Source of the DNA: CAYNNP01 sp964398215
GTDB lineage: Bacteria > Planctomycetota > Planctomycetia > Pirellulales > Pirellulaceae
Direction: 5' to 3'
Assembly (NCBI GenBank): GCA_964398215.1
Contig: CAYNNP010000078.1
Coordinates: 1 to 24,389, forward strand
Length of the DNA stretch: 24,389 nt
The notes beneath the pieces are model-generated. The model worked only from the letters and a program-made list of their open reading frames with translations. It was not told the DNA's origin and made no database searches. The position numbers were made by a program, and so were the translations under genes. Shown here one piece after another: positions 23,601 to 24,389 of this stretch (the stretch's first letter is position 1; every line of letters begins with the position of its first letter).

Positions 23601-24389
23601 ACCACGTTATCGCAGTGAATGAAGCAAATGCTGGAGCAGGGACGGCGCGGATCTACGTTAATGGATCCGAGGTCTCCAGCGCGAGTACGGCTGGCATCCA
23701 GAACTCCCCTGTTTCGATTAGCTTAGGACAGCGAGTCAACGGTATTCACTCCTTCCAAGGTTTGATTGATGAAGTGGCAGTTTTCGCGTCTGCGTTATCG
23801 CCTTCGGATGTCGCAGTACATTTTGCCGAAGGGATCCTGATTGAATCAGAGTTTCGGCCGGTCAGCACGCCAATATTCACGAATTCGATTCCGTCCGGGA
23901 TCGACCAGCCATTAAAATTTGTTGACAACGGCGAGTACACGTTGACAGTTACGGCGGATGATGGCGATGGTGGATTTGCCGAATCGGTGACGACGTTCGA
24001 CGTTGGCAATGTTGCACCCAAAATTACCGATTTGAATTTTGCGGGCCGCACGTTGCGCAGCGTTGGTGACGAGCTGCGATTCAATGCTCGAAATGTGGTT
24101 GACCCTGGCAGCAATGACACTTTCACCTATCTGTGGGAAGTGATCACGAACAACGGGCAAACCGTTCTTTCCTCCAGCGATGTGGAGTTTGAATTCACGC
24201 CACAATTTTCTGGTTTCTACACCGTCATGCTGACGGTTACCGATTCCGACGGCGATGCGTCCGCGACGCAAATCGAAGAATTTGAGATCCTGCCCAACGC
24301 GTTGATCTCAGTTCCAGCAGACAATCCGACCGCAGGTTCGATCGCGATGCTGACCGCCGAGGGTTCCAGCGTACTGGCGCCAGCCGGCC
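2669..24389 (+). CDS. Giant multidomain surface protein (N-terminal hydrolase, RTX, LamG, FG-GAP, PKD), 3' end outside window
   Basis: One frame stays open for 7240 codons from GTG 2669 to the right edge; protein mass so far about 0.75 MDa. GTG is chosen because TAG at 2657 is in frame, no ATG precedes the LEPR-XLL-like motif, and the basic N-terminus (KKRKRK) begins right after; AGAG at 2658-2661 is a weak ribosome site. Modules in order: LEPR-XLL-like motif (26-38); LCAT/PGAP1-like hydrolase (40-450); flagellin IN-like repeats (558-1440); beta-rich segments with EF-hand-like loops (1970-2505); RTX repeats (2645-4787, again 5899-5925); PPC-like domains (4132-4268, 5772-5880); five LamG domains from 4488 to 7055; FG-GAP motifs (5092-5730); LRR with inserted DNRLRE (5961-6250); PKD domains to the edge. 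The protein is very acidic and Asp/Gly/Thr-rich with only two cysteines seen, as expected of an exported calcium-binding protein. Likely a secreted or surface adhesin carrying an enzyme. The secretion route is unknown because the C-terminus is missing. Confidence 0.93.
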   Translation, partial: MVNLPGLLSGTKKRKRKASAGKKRRQLFESLEQRQLLAAGINPVVFIPGFAGTFADVLDSNNDLIAEPERSEKIDEWYTNRGLHPDELALEPGAQVYQNIVETLENAGYVPGSTLFVTTWDWRLPVAPVDGVNDGALAATYADIADPTFDTGLDYLAHTLQAVKAANPAATHVDLVTHSTGGLVARSYLQSAAYGQNDLLPVGNLVLAGVPNRGTSDTWNLSLDDWAGSAATRGAARLIDNAYDRLQDTANYPNGIEGPDPNSTADDITNTAIDKQEFVQQYVGALRHLLPEYPVIDLNDDGSLDALTAANTPETNLYNDLLVDLNAGPANAYLDSAVQTSVIYSSEIESSDRIVQQTGPNGTLFPTNEILPFTDFIGRVPDANEVWYQDLKTEAGGDGTVPNASSIDPFLGDSRIGTTLELVQITAANATSGEPVSHQDLVVDEFAQTEILAAIGATPGAIETGFKLSRTESVQRALELGIIDYQALFEELTLTADDISTFFVQLGSSLETLSANLDVPGGIPLVDEAISTVASFSEQTDALARLLYTNAQITGESDISLADGVLTENVNFQIRLNDEDPVTVTILASETADNTSIDDLYADINAALGTAGLSERLVAERLVGDDSERLSIRTVDPSQATSISVSTLQVTGNAPAPSSGRLGEDVNLQFEITTSGFDGPVEIDVTVSRESTDSNTRLADLVRDINAAMGVDIGNGTLLSDLFIATAVGDTVRIAAVNSNAESISIGGGQALGLDGLQSSDQNLADSVLGLGVSQADRAELAITGIPDLVELLNTIMPVETTLAYDEVNHRVTFNLNLERTYDQSIDLDFSEAIDLGFADLNLAGGADAIFQATAGINLALGVDLIRQGSGGTVDAATTLPSLRDGIALKVGVTSTNSGNSTPGTLSIGVKKFGIAEENVSVTLDAASVSDNVTTQDLIFDINDALEAQGVLIRANVGEDDKLVLIANDPTINRLSINGAAFGFTVSDESNQADLDITLADGSTHSIVLDGAETLGDVKTIVEATVGGANILVTFVNDQIQIDDLSVASDDGRLVITPASDSFGTSLAGASLKILGSTSDEDSLETADFNERTTLLGDHLMLGALADQFFIDTTNSSIYANATIDAADIDLTASVGLLELGVVDGHFGDTDLLGEANPNATGFSIAAGLQLPDNGDGDGVLRLSDFGADGLRNALANTDPTFTYGGTAEFPLSIPLLPGESPSITLTLQSDPDDLLRPDFAIDAPNVNDLIGDFKNLSLSDIAGMLREVVDLLRDSDIDGLNSQIPVINQSPNDLLDFTDSILDVADRLLAPPDIEALRDLRDQLDQQVVFAAGSTEQLSELSGAVSQVSQAIDSVHTYTLEITDGTGSVYQTDTLFENATTIDIQEAIDTAIGTPGLVTVAGQRGGQLTFTFDQSLGDVSLFASSASGLTVQFETTTEGAIGTTDAVISAELVTTAGLSTSLNHLQSVLDDLEAAGVDVSAMTAIADQMSGRVISTANLSDILTELLQSELGLPVAVAVSFIDADAAQSGNQNTIKLELDINPSVTRNVGFDLALDDFGPLSVGSAGNLDVTLGGNINLDFGFNFATLTPYVFDSTSFAITAGIDSTLEVTAGIGGFEAGLNGTAALTNAAGDAPASIGVSIDPAITPSDANTIGAIPIGQFFTGGLANTFDFTIDGVIDADFDATLPGIPEISDAILVDYTIAGSAPTINYDNLTTGVNNYLSSLTDLSSVSLDQLISGTRAVLTTIESGLTSDLLGNLPLIGDGLDTSSSFVGELQSLVDEFETLVNSTDDSVDALIGDIQTLIFDALGPTGANILKLNPLFHDDAAQSNASEVADSRDVEVSLSDFATTAPADIEFLINLQLAGRDVIDADFDLGLDAVVFEFETAGGIELSWDYDFNFGFGINLRDGFFFQLNENTNFDATGFDDGTGGSPEISLGAQVNLKPGTSLNGELFFLNLVAESNPIEDYNANGVVDTNLSEAADGIDYNRDGDMNDVLSESDLNGDGRLSRGTGLSGDIFIDVNNPDNDASNRLTFGELRGSEPLFTAGIRTEAFVDLALSADTDAGSSLPKLTTDLTVDWGLSYSTSEGFVSGTPEVAFHDVSLDLGSFFESIAGPAFELFEQYIEPARPVIDFLRSEVPGLSDASRRSGNPTITFLDLGAYAAPQYADQINDARQALDIIDGILDAVDEIKGFADADGIIINFGDFVVSGGTKTGVTNESIGSNPSEGTTLSLANAASAGSVSVRAGGVTLGATDYTVIHSINGNTPTTSIKFLKDQIGAITVNYQFTTGKIDVTDATTQVSVDAGSTTSTLSGTNGEISGDVFNQINSSSSSSGNQARTTSTLRRLGRSATSGGHGLSIPILSDPSNAFKLLTGETVDLLQWDIPALDFSLPFEASFHVAPAPVAVKIGGNVGAKFDFSLGFDTRGISDTGNFLDGLYFGDLEDVTTGDDIDEVEFTLSVFAGGGIDVLIASVFLVGRVNANLGFNWNDIDGDGRLYFDELAALAALPSESEIPGACVFDAHGALSAELLIEWSALIASGEIPLISTTIFDFNHSCDVSVNAATLTENDPEFDDGTLVINAGPFAGRRDPGSSVDDDEVFAVRQVGNTIEVDYDLAFGDETLTVTRQYDAADVESIYFSGGAGNDVLVVDPSLSASIPVTLIGGAGNDTLVGHDGENVFVGGEGNDTITAGRGNDAFLFENGWGQDTISDAAGDNDRFDFSAVTVDLNVTLGSISVSDGTSSNTVFNPDGELVEGIESIVGGVGNDTLNLSEAAGTTRLWTINSIGGGNIDSEFSFLRFENLIAGPQDDVFAFSGNGSIVGTIDGAAGTDTLNYASAPAAVVVNRQTSTATSLGTYAGIDSVIGSSASGESGDQLIGANAAATWNITAANQGDINGNFAFRSFENLTGGDSADHFVVSSAGAISGTLRGTTTLNQIDADQIDLSAKSSGLDINIEGIDRGNIAGVVPEFDRIESVTGGSANDRFLYHTLAGLTGTTDGGGGDADHLDYSLWSTKVTVNLDSGVNQIGSVARIENITGGSAGDELTGNATGNQIIGRDGADTIDGKGGDNVLIGDDATITVASIQTIESDGDGNDVISAGDGDNIILAGSGSDSVTAGSGDNRVFGDHGIVTLSGSLVVDMESSHIIVDAGNDTITLGGGNNLVIGGDGDDTIDVGSTGTTGANVILGDRGAIDQLGSLTSLATSESTSAAGLDTITTGDGIDVIIAGGQSDTITAGDGDNYILGDDGSIAFADGLTASSTLTPTVNDGHETITTGSGRDIIFTGNGDNIVHAGAGNDDVIGGDRIDALHGEAGDDWLVGNRGDDVIDGGAGDDVMFGGTPVGTREDFQLGTSDFVLPPEFESLEAAFPTGYLPAINITPAIFGGQSVDGIANDGRDILSGQSGNDIIVGGSGVDELYGGSGTDYLDAGVGDDRVVQGGAGDDVVRGGSGNDLVHGDQGIDHVLGDDGDDDLFADEGNGADQAGQRLIGGDGRDSLFAYAPAIADLNEFNAQAILVGDQLFGGSGGDFLHGNARMEIFDGGAGNDFIAADEFVGSGYEPHSIAAIGTEADVHGADDTLLGGSGEDQLYGGGGNDLIWGGAGTDYIDGQQGSDIQYGGSGIDLFVLPTTLGSDGHIDPGTDTIDGHFGNAAEGDEPDDNATDILTIDGTTGNDTILLGQIAGQGHVLFNGIEKAFNIIDGNGTPLVEQFRVAGLAGNDTLGFITEDSLNSGALAGVSIPASFGPLDLSPLADRSRDFVAVFDGNSGDDLLIGSDGRDRFDGGIGSDTLYGFAGDDRLWGDAGGGTINDHDVLFAGQGSDDLIGGQGTNTLYAWSQDPTAGGQFGVFVDSNGTLFDNDGDLNDNGILDLDDDVGSGPVRVPYTQEITGLNRLLGGESDDSLFGGTTVDFLYGNGGVDTLYRADGTTFESLDGGQAGDEWKEYARESDHVWYVGATNASDQINVDFVTEPGLLADHHLITRLTNNNGNFSFAAQVRLDFSATDDQGNLVWDADDRILDLNNFIAAAEDVEASAADASNRVQLLAGLETAQTQLVNNLLPPEGDFLVILVDALAGNDEITIGPTVQKTVWVDAGEGDDTVVIRSGNPILVDKAENSAGSNGLSSRNDIPAQAFNLIAPDPTVGGGNAAFDGTPLSNGLITFSGLSIDNVNDVDWFSFKLAVAPTADSRIEIESGSPIDELLVEIFDVADVDSQTGDLVDGASALFTSTSTGTNSVIDGLDGLLADTDYLIKISSPNVVPTLYDIRFNLNDIAPTPLPEVSLSLREDTQRRDVILGGPGNDILQGGAGEDWIFGNEGNDVLTGGTDRQASDLLFGGPGDDTFQIIPDALPLLGNQPDTNFDPATQTYIPTFSDQFIGGDGTDRVLFLGGDLDRRGNPVPDNAAIRYNTGLHRYEFTSLVWDIGAQEFVTQQDSDGNFVYQREHLFYQTRDIEQTEFDTRAGDDVVHADPEFRFPTLTGFPDRSETLVNRYSFNETSGTVFVDSIGGADAVLVDESGSGTASGAGGHQLGGGEVRLFGGDRANSDYIQLPDDILAGLTDVTFEIWATRESVQNWGRIFEFGSGQALFASWSIGTNGANNRVNWRNQVGVDGALTISDDTEIHFALSVDQGGGTSGATLLTLFQNGIEVGSFETPEGLSDLVPGQNWLGRSTTSSDDTADASYNEFRIYNRALTSTELVVSHQLGPDNVDDSIEVLAYDASEAFGIDLGDYEQRASEAALTIDLGDGNDYAFGTVLTDTILGGEGDDYIVGQLGGDQIDGGAGSDTIFGSVPNAGSALTGFPHLPSLPSQFVSGEWPSERNPDQLAIPFTVEQISARPGVDLNETTLVTVPIDVPANPIAYFSFDDNANVGANSIAGGPDANPTSVTYDASGVSGGAATFAGQSSVLTIGTDASDQLVAGSDWTAAAWFKGLIDTSNFNTLFRAFGAGQDHQVIVNSGSNDLGIWDASISTPFRDSGYDLLPGGTDQDWRHIAAVGEGSETRFYIDGILVGASDTKADGNFHFIGNVSADQQFAEMLDEVYIYDRPLNASEIHDLYGSVSATERVVAHIANVEEDAFGLQGSANDRIESLESYGDVNGDGREDFIARGTSTSYVLFGPVSLTALEDIETYAEIVIDHETLGRPAEGFGDINADGINDYAFLSSDTDSITIRMILGSGESTAREWNGEFWENQSSTNTRTIDLQHLYLGSGTPGLGIENIGLHVLPFFTQTSAAGAADVLVYSRDTQSGQFRNTDGSYIAGVFYSGERISSHGSSTPLSVVERQGEIIFDAAGSTGITVVDNLTGNGAPRILVNGDSVDTTLNAPRVFAETTSPADVIPGIGSRVSFNGESYFVSPFNEGTNSSRLDSVVEQFNANERIIVTRLPDDRLRFEAVNRVSSNGGGSFSVTETVINTPLELVTTLEPFGLGGGTSFVVTEILSPADPTDSDDDGYLLQVELDFEWINISGNLPVSDRTQTFTITLGDGQPFWVDQLNQQIYALGGLWRDHVKAEVFNGSAAPSHVRIYDAGTGFSLRLNREAVVSKPLIGSDVQSNAANASLDIVGSGLIAPRPTASNDGSVVYRVRRANSATTNPELVRAIGDVNGDSRTDLGVLTADGSLEIYFGSSSFDSSFPTIPDATLVAPEGGEIIDAIGGDFDGDFSGDVVIQYQSAAAEKVQFAVFSNVNHQIDQYGTTLTIFDSPNNIAVNESIEALASVSTQDLNLDGIDDLIIGSQPAFNTLTNDTVPDGGRVYVAYGNEPREFLTVPTDSDDLTILENFSVAGSGSFVVDRGTGRAEVFNDGGDPYEIGAGEEEWFQFTTLGDGKAGDVIRILGDVTADLVDQNGLVLDSAQSILDLRVREAGTYFLRVQGSATPESFSIEFDAPIRGQTHETSSHPDRDVIHGGDGDDVIVGNTGLDRIFGDSGNDQFTAEPVEIRDQQSFEINDLPPVTELSFENLEPVLDPTVEFASANLELAIQQQLENSIVNSRVASWPAITESQLTELTTLDASTTTNPIVLPSQDTYVAVTESNDDNGNNEALWSIGIGSFTRIPLIRFNVPSVDRVVEDATLELTVRSTQSNSPSPIQLFAFGQNWNESSTWNDLGGLTSSDFGGPALDVQTVTFDPADPSTHKIRFTVPAELIQQWIDDPSSNHGLALVNTIGAGGDVTFWSRETSPGPRLVLSNSIENSDLSEIAKIENGSQRFPFLESLDLSGNQLLTDVSPLSDLNNLRELRLDGTQVEPASPVTLETLGLLPLETLTLPVDEIPAGTDLAVVEGSIFSTDVSNGSLEIVASTDGQFPRASVPTAVLDGQSSITSTFWLRTSKTGPQGIVSAAHGSLTNGYTILFPNDDTLNIFENNSTIASFALPESIADNQYHHFAVTRDTTEAEVSLYLDGELVGTVTSSQTGTLSADYIALGQDQDDTAPNTAYDPTDGTVGSLDDVRFYSRVLSASEVLDEFNGTVPRQDLIAEFRFTDGTATTTRDSSGNGYDATLVDGAFVQSTALDWSVSGAVNVGQTAGPISFNAATEGTALVTAFDGKNNVQFPVIIRKENVAPTIDSVPSLTGINEGQTISVGTPTIGTDYQLPILVDGSSIGNVDISDANSSDVANIVTTATITDPLGVKTSLIHHALEFDDDAIELSNRALSGATNVTTAFWLKTSEPGAQTILSGANDSETNEFLIELISGTELQITVNGNSVSWTGLTLDDGIYRHLAITRNMATGLAELFINGQSQGVPQVLSGQQPLEIDLGRLVLGQTQLAVGGHFEANKSLVASLDEFAIWDRALSGQEIADLIDGELNTADSTLRLYLPFDEGAGRITTDRGPLGLDVSLAESPGFYEDGSITSFRNEPILYLPFDGAAAETTSPNLGTLGSDFDAVLPASGVSGGILGQVQNAIQFTSPAVVTLEQQLPTGIANSNGSFSVEFWFNVDESSSAAQLLFQASDPSDSQFSVQITPLGRLAIGGDISGFHDTDFLVSPDTWYHVIAVNEANAGAGTARIYVNGSEVSSASTAGIQNSPVSISLGQRVNGIHSFQGLIDEVAVFASALSPSDVAVHFAEGILIESEFRPVSTPIFTNSIPSGIDQPLKFVDNGEYTLTVTADDGDGGFAESVTTFDVGNVAPKITDLNFAGRTLRSVGDELRFNARNVVDPGSNDTFTYLWEVITNNGQTVLSSSDVEFEFTPQFSGFYTVMLTVTDSDGDASATQIEEFEILPNALISVPADNPTAGSIAMLTAEGSSVLAPAG
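2744..2782 (+). other. LEPR-XLL-like N-terminal motif of the giant protein
   Basis: Residues 26-38 read QLFESLEQRQLLA after a strongly basic stretch. This matches the motif (consensus LFE-LEPR-LL) found at the N-terminus of many large exported planctomycete proteins, with Gln in place of Pro. The motif normally lies close to the start, which supports the GTG at 2669. Its presumed role in export or surface sorting is inference. Confidence 0.8.
2786..4030 (+). other. Alpha/beta-hydrolase (lipase/acyltransferase-like) domain of the giant protein
   Basis: Residues about 40-455. VVFIPGFAG (44-52) fits the first strand and oxyanion loop. THSTGGLVAR (177-186) is the nucleophile elbow, with Ser179 as nucleophile and Thr in the place of the first Gly. 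GDGTVP (397-402) is typical of LCAT/PGAP1-type lipases and supplies candidate Asp398. VSHQDLV (436-442) supplies candidate His438. AGVPNRGTSD (about 289-298) matches the post-elbow strand in lipases. The complete triad suggests an active esterase, lipase or acyltransferase, acting outside the cell or on lipids; the substrate cannot be predicted. Confidence 0.8.
4340..5870 (+). repeat. Flagellar hook IN-like beta repeats, copies A-D
   Basis: Four segments (about 4340-4610, 4645-4915, 5390-5610, 5640-5860) share the pattern: beta strands with VTVTI or VEIDVTV, a TSIDDL- or TRLADL-like turn, a helix DINAAL / DINAAM / DINDAL, then strands ending in a residue-rich L-I or I-S-I stretch. The pattern resembles the IN motif of flagellar hook-associated proteins, but these lie in a non-flagellar protein and similarity is to the fold pattern only. 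Between B and C (5069-5270) lies a different beta-rich unit with LDFSEAIDLGFADL. Confidence 0.55.
6734..6970 (+). repeat. Flagellar hook IN-like beta repeat, copy E
   Basis: Residues about 1356-1434 repeat the A-D pattern: YTLEITDG strand, TTIDIQEAIDTAIG turn-helix, QLTFTFD strand, then a LFASSASGLTVQF strand. It is separated from copies A-D by about 870 bp containing a helical, Leu/Asp-rich linker (about 6400-6720). Confidence 0.5.
6971..8575 (+). other. Beta-rich and helical linker segment of the giant protein
   Basis: No named family recognised. It holds a helical stretch (7020-7240), then Gly/Asn/Asp-rich beta strands (7262-7760, including NLDVTLGGNINLDFGFNFA), a second helical stretch (7790-8120), and another strand block (8220-8520). 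The strand blocks resemble those at 5930-6200 and 9840-10140, so they look like diverged copies of one large module alternating with helical spacers. Confidence 0.5.
8576..8710 (+). other. Cluster of three EF-hand-like calcium loops
   Basis: Acidic loops begin at Asp1970 (DYNANGVVD), Asp1989 (DYNRDGDMN) and Asp2004 (DLNGDGRL). Each has the D-x-N/D-x-N/D-G core but not the Glu at position 12, as in dockerin-type loops. Calcium binding is likely but not certain. Confidence 0.6.
10148..10183 (+). other. Canonical EF-hand loop
   Basis: Residues 2494-2505 read DIDGDGRLYFDE: acidic residues at positions 1, 3, 5, Gly at 6, hydrophobic at 8 and Glu at 12, all as required for calcium binding. It sits just before the only two cysteines (2522 and 2561) and before the RTX region. 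Confidence 0.75.
10811..11830 (+). repeat. About 100-residue imperfect repeats with a W-I-T / FENL core
   Basis: LWTINSIGGGNID (from 11018) and TWNITAANQGDIN (from 11330) align at an exact offset of 312 bp (104 residues); each is followed by F-FLRFENL or F-FRSFENL and then a GTIDG or GTLRG turn. A further unit (about 11590-11810) keeps the VTGGSANDRF, GTTDGGGGDADHLDYS and VTVNLDSG parts but not the W-I-T start. The units are interleaved with single RTX-like turns. Confidence 0.6.
11894..12600 (+). repeat. Higher-order RTX repeats of about 52-62 residues with GDDG linkers
   Basis: RTX turns are grouped into units that each end in a loop of the type ILGDDGSI. The loops fall at LIGDDA (11894), VFGDHG (12050), ILGDRG (12236), ILGDDG (12407) and a weaker IGGDRI (about 12581), spacings of 52, 62, 57 and about 58 residues. 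Between loops run TITAGDGDN-like turns. This points to internal duplication of multi-turn blocks. Confidence 0.6.
15062..15472 (+). other. PPC-like (bacterial pre-peptidase C-terminal type) beta-sandwich domain
   Basis: Residues about 4132-4268. DVDWFSFKL (from about residue 4171) is the typical central motif, followed by a SRIEIESGS strand, an ELLVEIFD strand and a final DTDYLIKIS...YDIRFNL. PPC domains are extracellular beta-sandwiches often attached to secreted enzymes and adhesins. Confidence 0.6.
16130..16771 (+). other. LamG/concanavalin-like domain 1
   Basis: Residues 4488-4701. It opens with YSFNETSGT and the DYIQL strand, has the core TFEIWATRE and WGRIFEFG strands, HFALSVDQG, and closes with NEFRIYNRALTSTEL, the usual LamG ending. 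LamG folds bind carbohydrates or proteins; the ligand is not predictable. Confidence 0.82.
17228..17830 (+). other. LamG/concanavalin-like domain 2
   Basis: Residues 4854-5054. IAYFSFDD start, WTAAAWFKG core strand, WRHIAAVGEG, RFYIDGILVG and the end motif DEVYIYDRPLNASEI all match the LamG pattern. Confidence 0.85.
17936..19860 (+). repeat. FG-GAP repeats, split by an unrelated module
   Basis: FG-GAP calcium loops appear at Asp5092 (DVNGDGREDF), Asp5146 (DINADGINDY), Asp5597 (DVNGDSRTDL), Asp5651 (DFDGDFSGDV) and Asp5716 (DLNLDGIDDL). These build integrin-like beta-propeller blades. Between the second and third motif lies a stretch (about 18656-19340) with no FG-GAP signature but with the beta pattern RVSFNG...RLDSVVEQFNA, reminiscent of the IN-like repeats. 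Confidence 0.75.
19982..20440 (+). other. Second PPC-like domain followed by a short RTX patch
   Basis: Residues about 5772-5880: EEEWFQFTTLGDGKAGDVIR, a short turn, AGTYFLRVQGS and SFSIEFDAP follow the PPC pattern. Immediately after come HGGDGDDVIVG and GDSGNDQF (5898-5925), an RTX patch far from the main one. Confidence 0.65.
20552..21420 (+). other. LRR segment interrupted by a DNRLRE domain
   Basis: The LRR begins with VEFASANLELAIQQQL and ITESQLTELTTLDAS (to about 20680). A DNRLRE-type beta-sandwich follows (about 20702-21200): QDTYVAV start, RIPLIRFNVP, ATLELTV, NWNESSTWND, IRFTVPAELIQQWID and PRLVL. The LRR then resumes with FLESLDLSGNQLLTDVSPL and NLRELRLDGT (about 21270-21370). The order suggests insertion of DNRLRE into the LRR. 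Confidence 0.7.
21542..22036 (+). other. LamG/concanavalin-like domain 3
   Basis: Residues 6292-6456: ITSTFWLRTSKTG, YHHFAVTRD, SLYLDGELVGT and the end motif DDVRFYSRVLSASEVLDEF. A typical LamG opening (FTDGT...RDSSGNGYDATLVDG) lies just downstream (22067-22146) rather than upstream. Confidence 0.8.
22538..23053 (+). other. LamG/concanavalin-like domain 4
   Basis: Residues 6624-6795: ALEFDDDAIEL, NVTTAFWLKTSEPG, YRHLAITRN, AELFINGQSQG and the ending LDEFAIWDRALSGQEI. A LamG-like opening (LRLYLPFDEGAG, about 23072-23107) again follows the domain. Confidence 0.82.
23201..23833 (+). other. LamG/concanavalin-like domain 5
   Basis: Residues 6845-7055: ILYLPFDGAAAE opening, FSVEFWFNVDE, WYHVIAVNEA, ARIYVNGSEV and the end motif IDEVAVFASALSPSDV. 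This copy has its opening in the normal upstream position. Confidence 0.85.
23864..24389 (+). other. PKD/Ig-like domains at the right edge
   Basis: GEYTLTVTADDGDGG (from about 23927) is the end of one PKD-like unit. A second unit spans NVAPKITDL to TVMLTVTDSDGDAS (about 24008-24265) with the PKD-type pairing of YLWEV and FSGFYTVMLTV. The frame continues past the edge with the start of another domain. Confidence 0.8.

Noticed and set aside
1..24389. tRNA, rRNA or transposase genes
   Set aside because: No cloverleaf, rRNA-like stretch or transposase motif was seen; nearly the whole window is explained by three protein genes.

Overview
The window looks like planctomycete DNA (Rhodopirellula/Pirellulaceae-like). 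The evidence is a planctomycete-style ECF sigma factor followed by a Ser/Thr kinase, a LEPR-XLL-type N-terminal motif, and a giant surface protein built from RTX, LamG, FG-GAP and PKD modules. The assignment rests on protein families only; no marker gene or rRNA is present.

Layout. (1) 1-1453, minus: a membrane Ser/Thr protein kinase whose C-terminus runs off the left edge. (2) 1654-2247, minus: an ECF-type sigma factor 200 bp upstream of the kinase on the same strand, so the two probably form a regulatory pair. (3) 2248-2668: a 421-bp divergent intergenic region with a 128-bp segment bounded by perfect 9-bp inverted repeats, a small GGAC/GTCC palindrome and a 10-codon mini-ORF. (4) 2669-24389, plus: one open reading frame of at least 7240 codons that fills 89% of the window and runs off the right edge. 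I translated it line by line and met no in-frame stop. It does not appear as an ordinary closed ORF because it has no stop inside the window; many antisense and +1-frame ORFs across it are shadows.

Order of modules in the giant protein: basic N-terminus and LEPR-XLL-like motif (LEQRQLLA); an LCAT/PGAP1-like alpha/beta-hydrolase with candidate Ser179, Asp398 and His438; beta-rich repeats that resemble flagellar hook IN motifs; long beta-rich segments with EF-hand-like loops and the only two cysteines seen; a long RTX calcium-binding region with several higher-order repeats; a PPC-like beta-sandwich; two LamG domains; FG-GAP repeats split by a foreign-looking module; a second PPC-like domain with a short RTX patch; an LRR segment apparently interrupted by a DNRLRE domain; three more LamG domains; and PKD/Ig-like domains at the right edge.

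How it may work together (inference): the giant protein would be an exported, calcium-stabilised, multi-adhesive surface or secreted protein carrying an enzyme at its N-terminus. The divergent sigma factor and kinase are plausible regulators of envelope functions and could control this gene, but no promoter evidence in the sequence proves that link.
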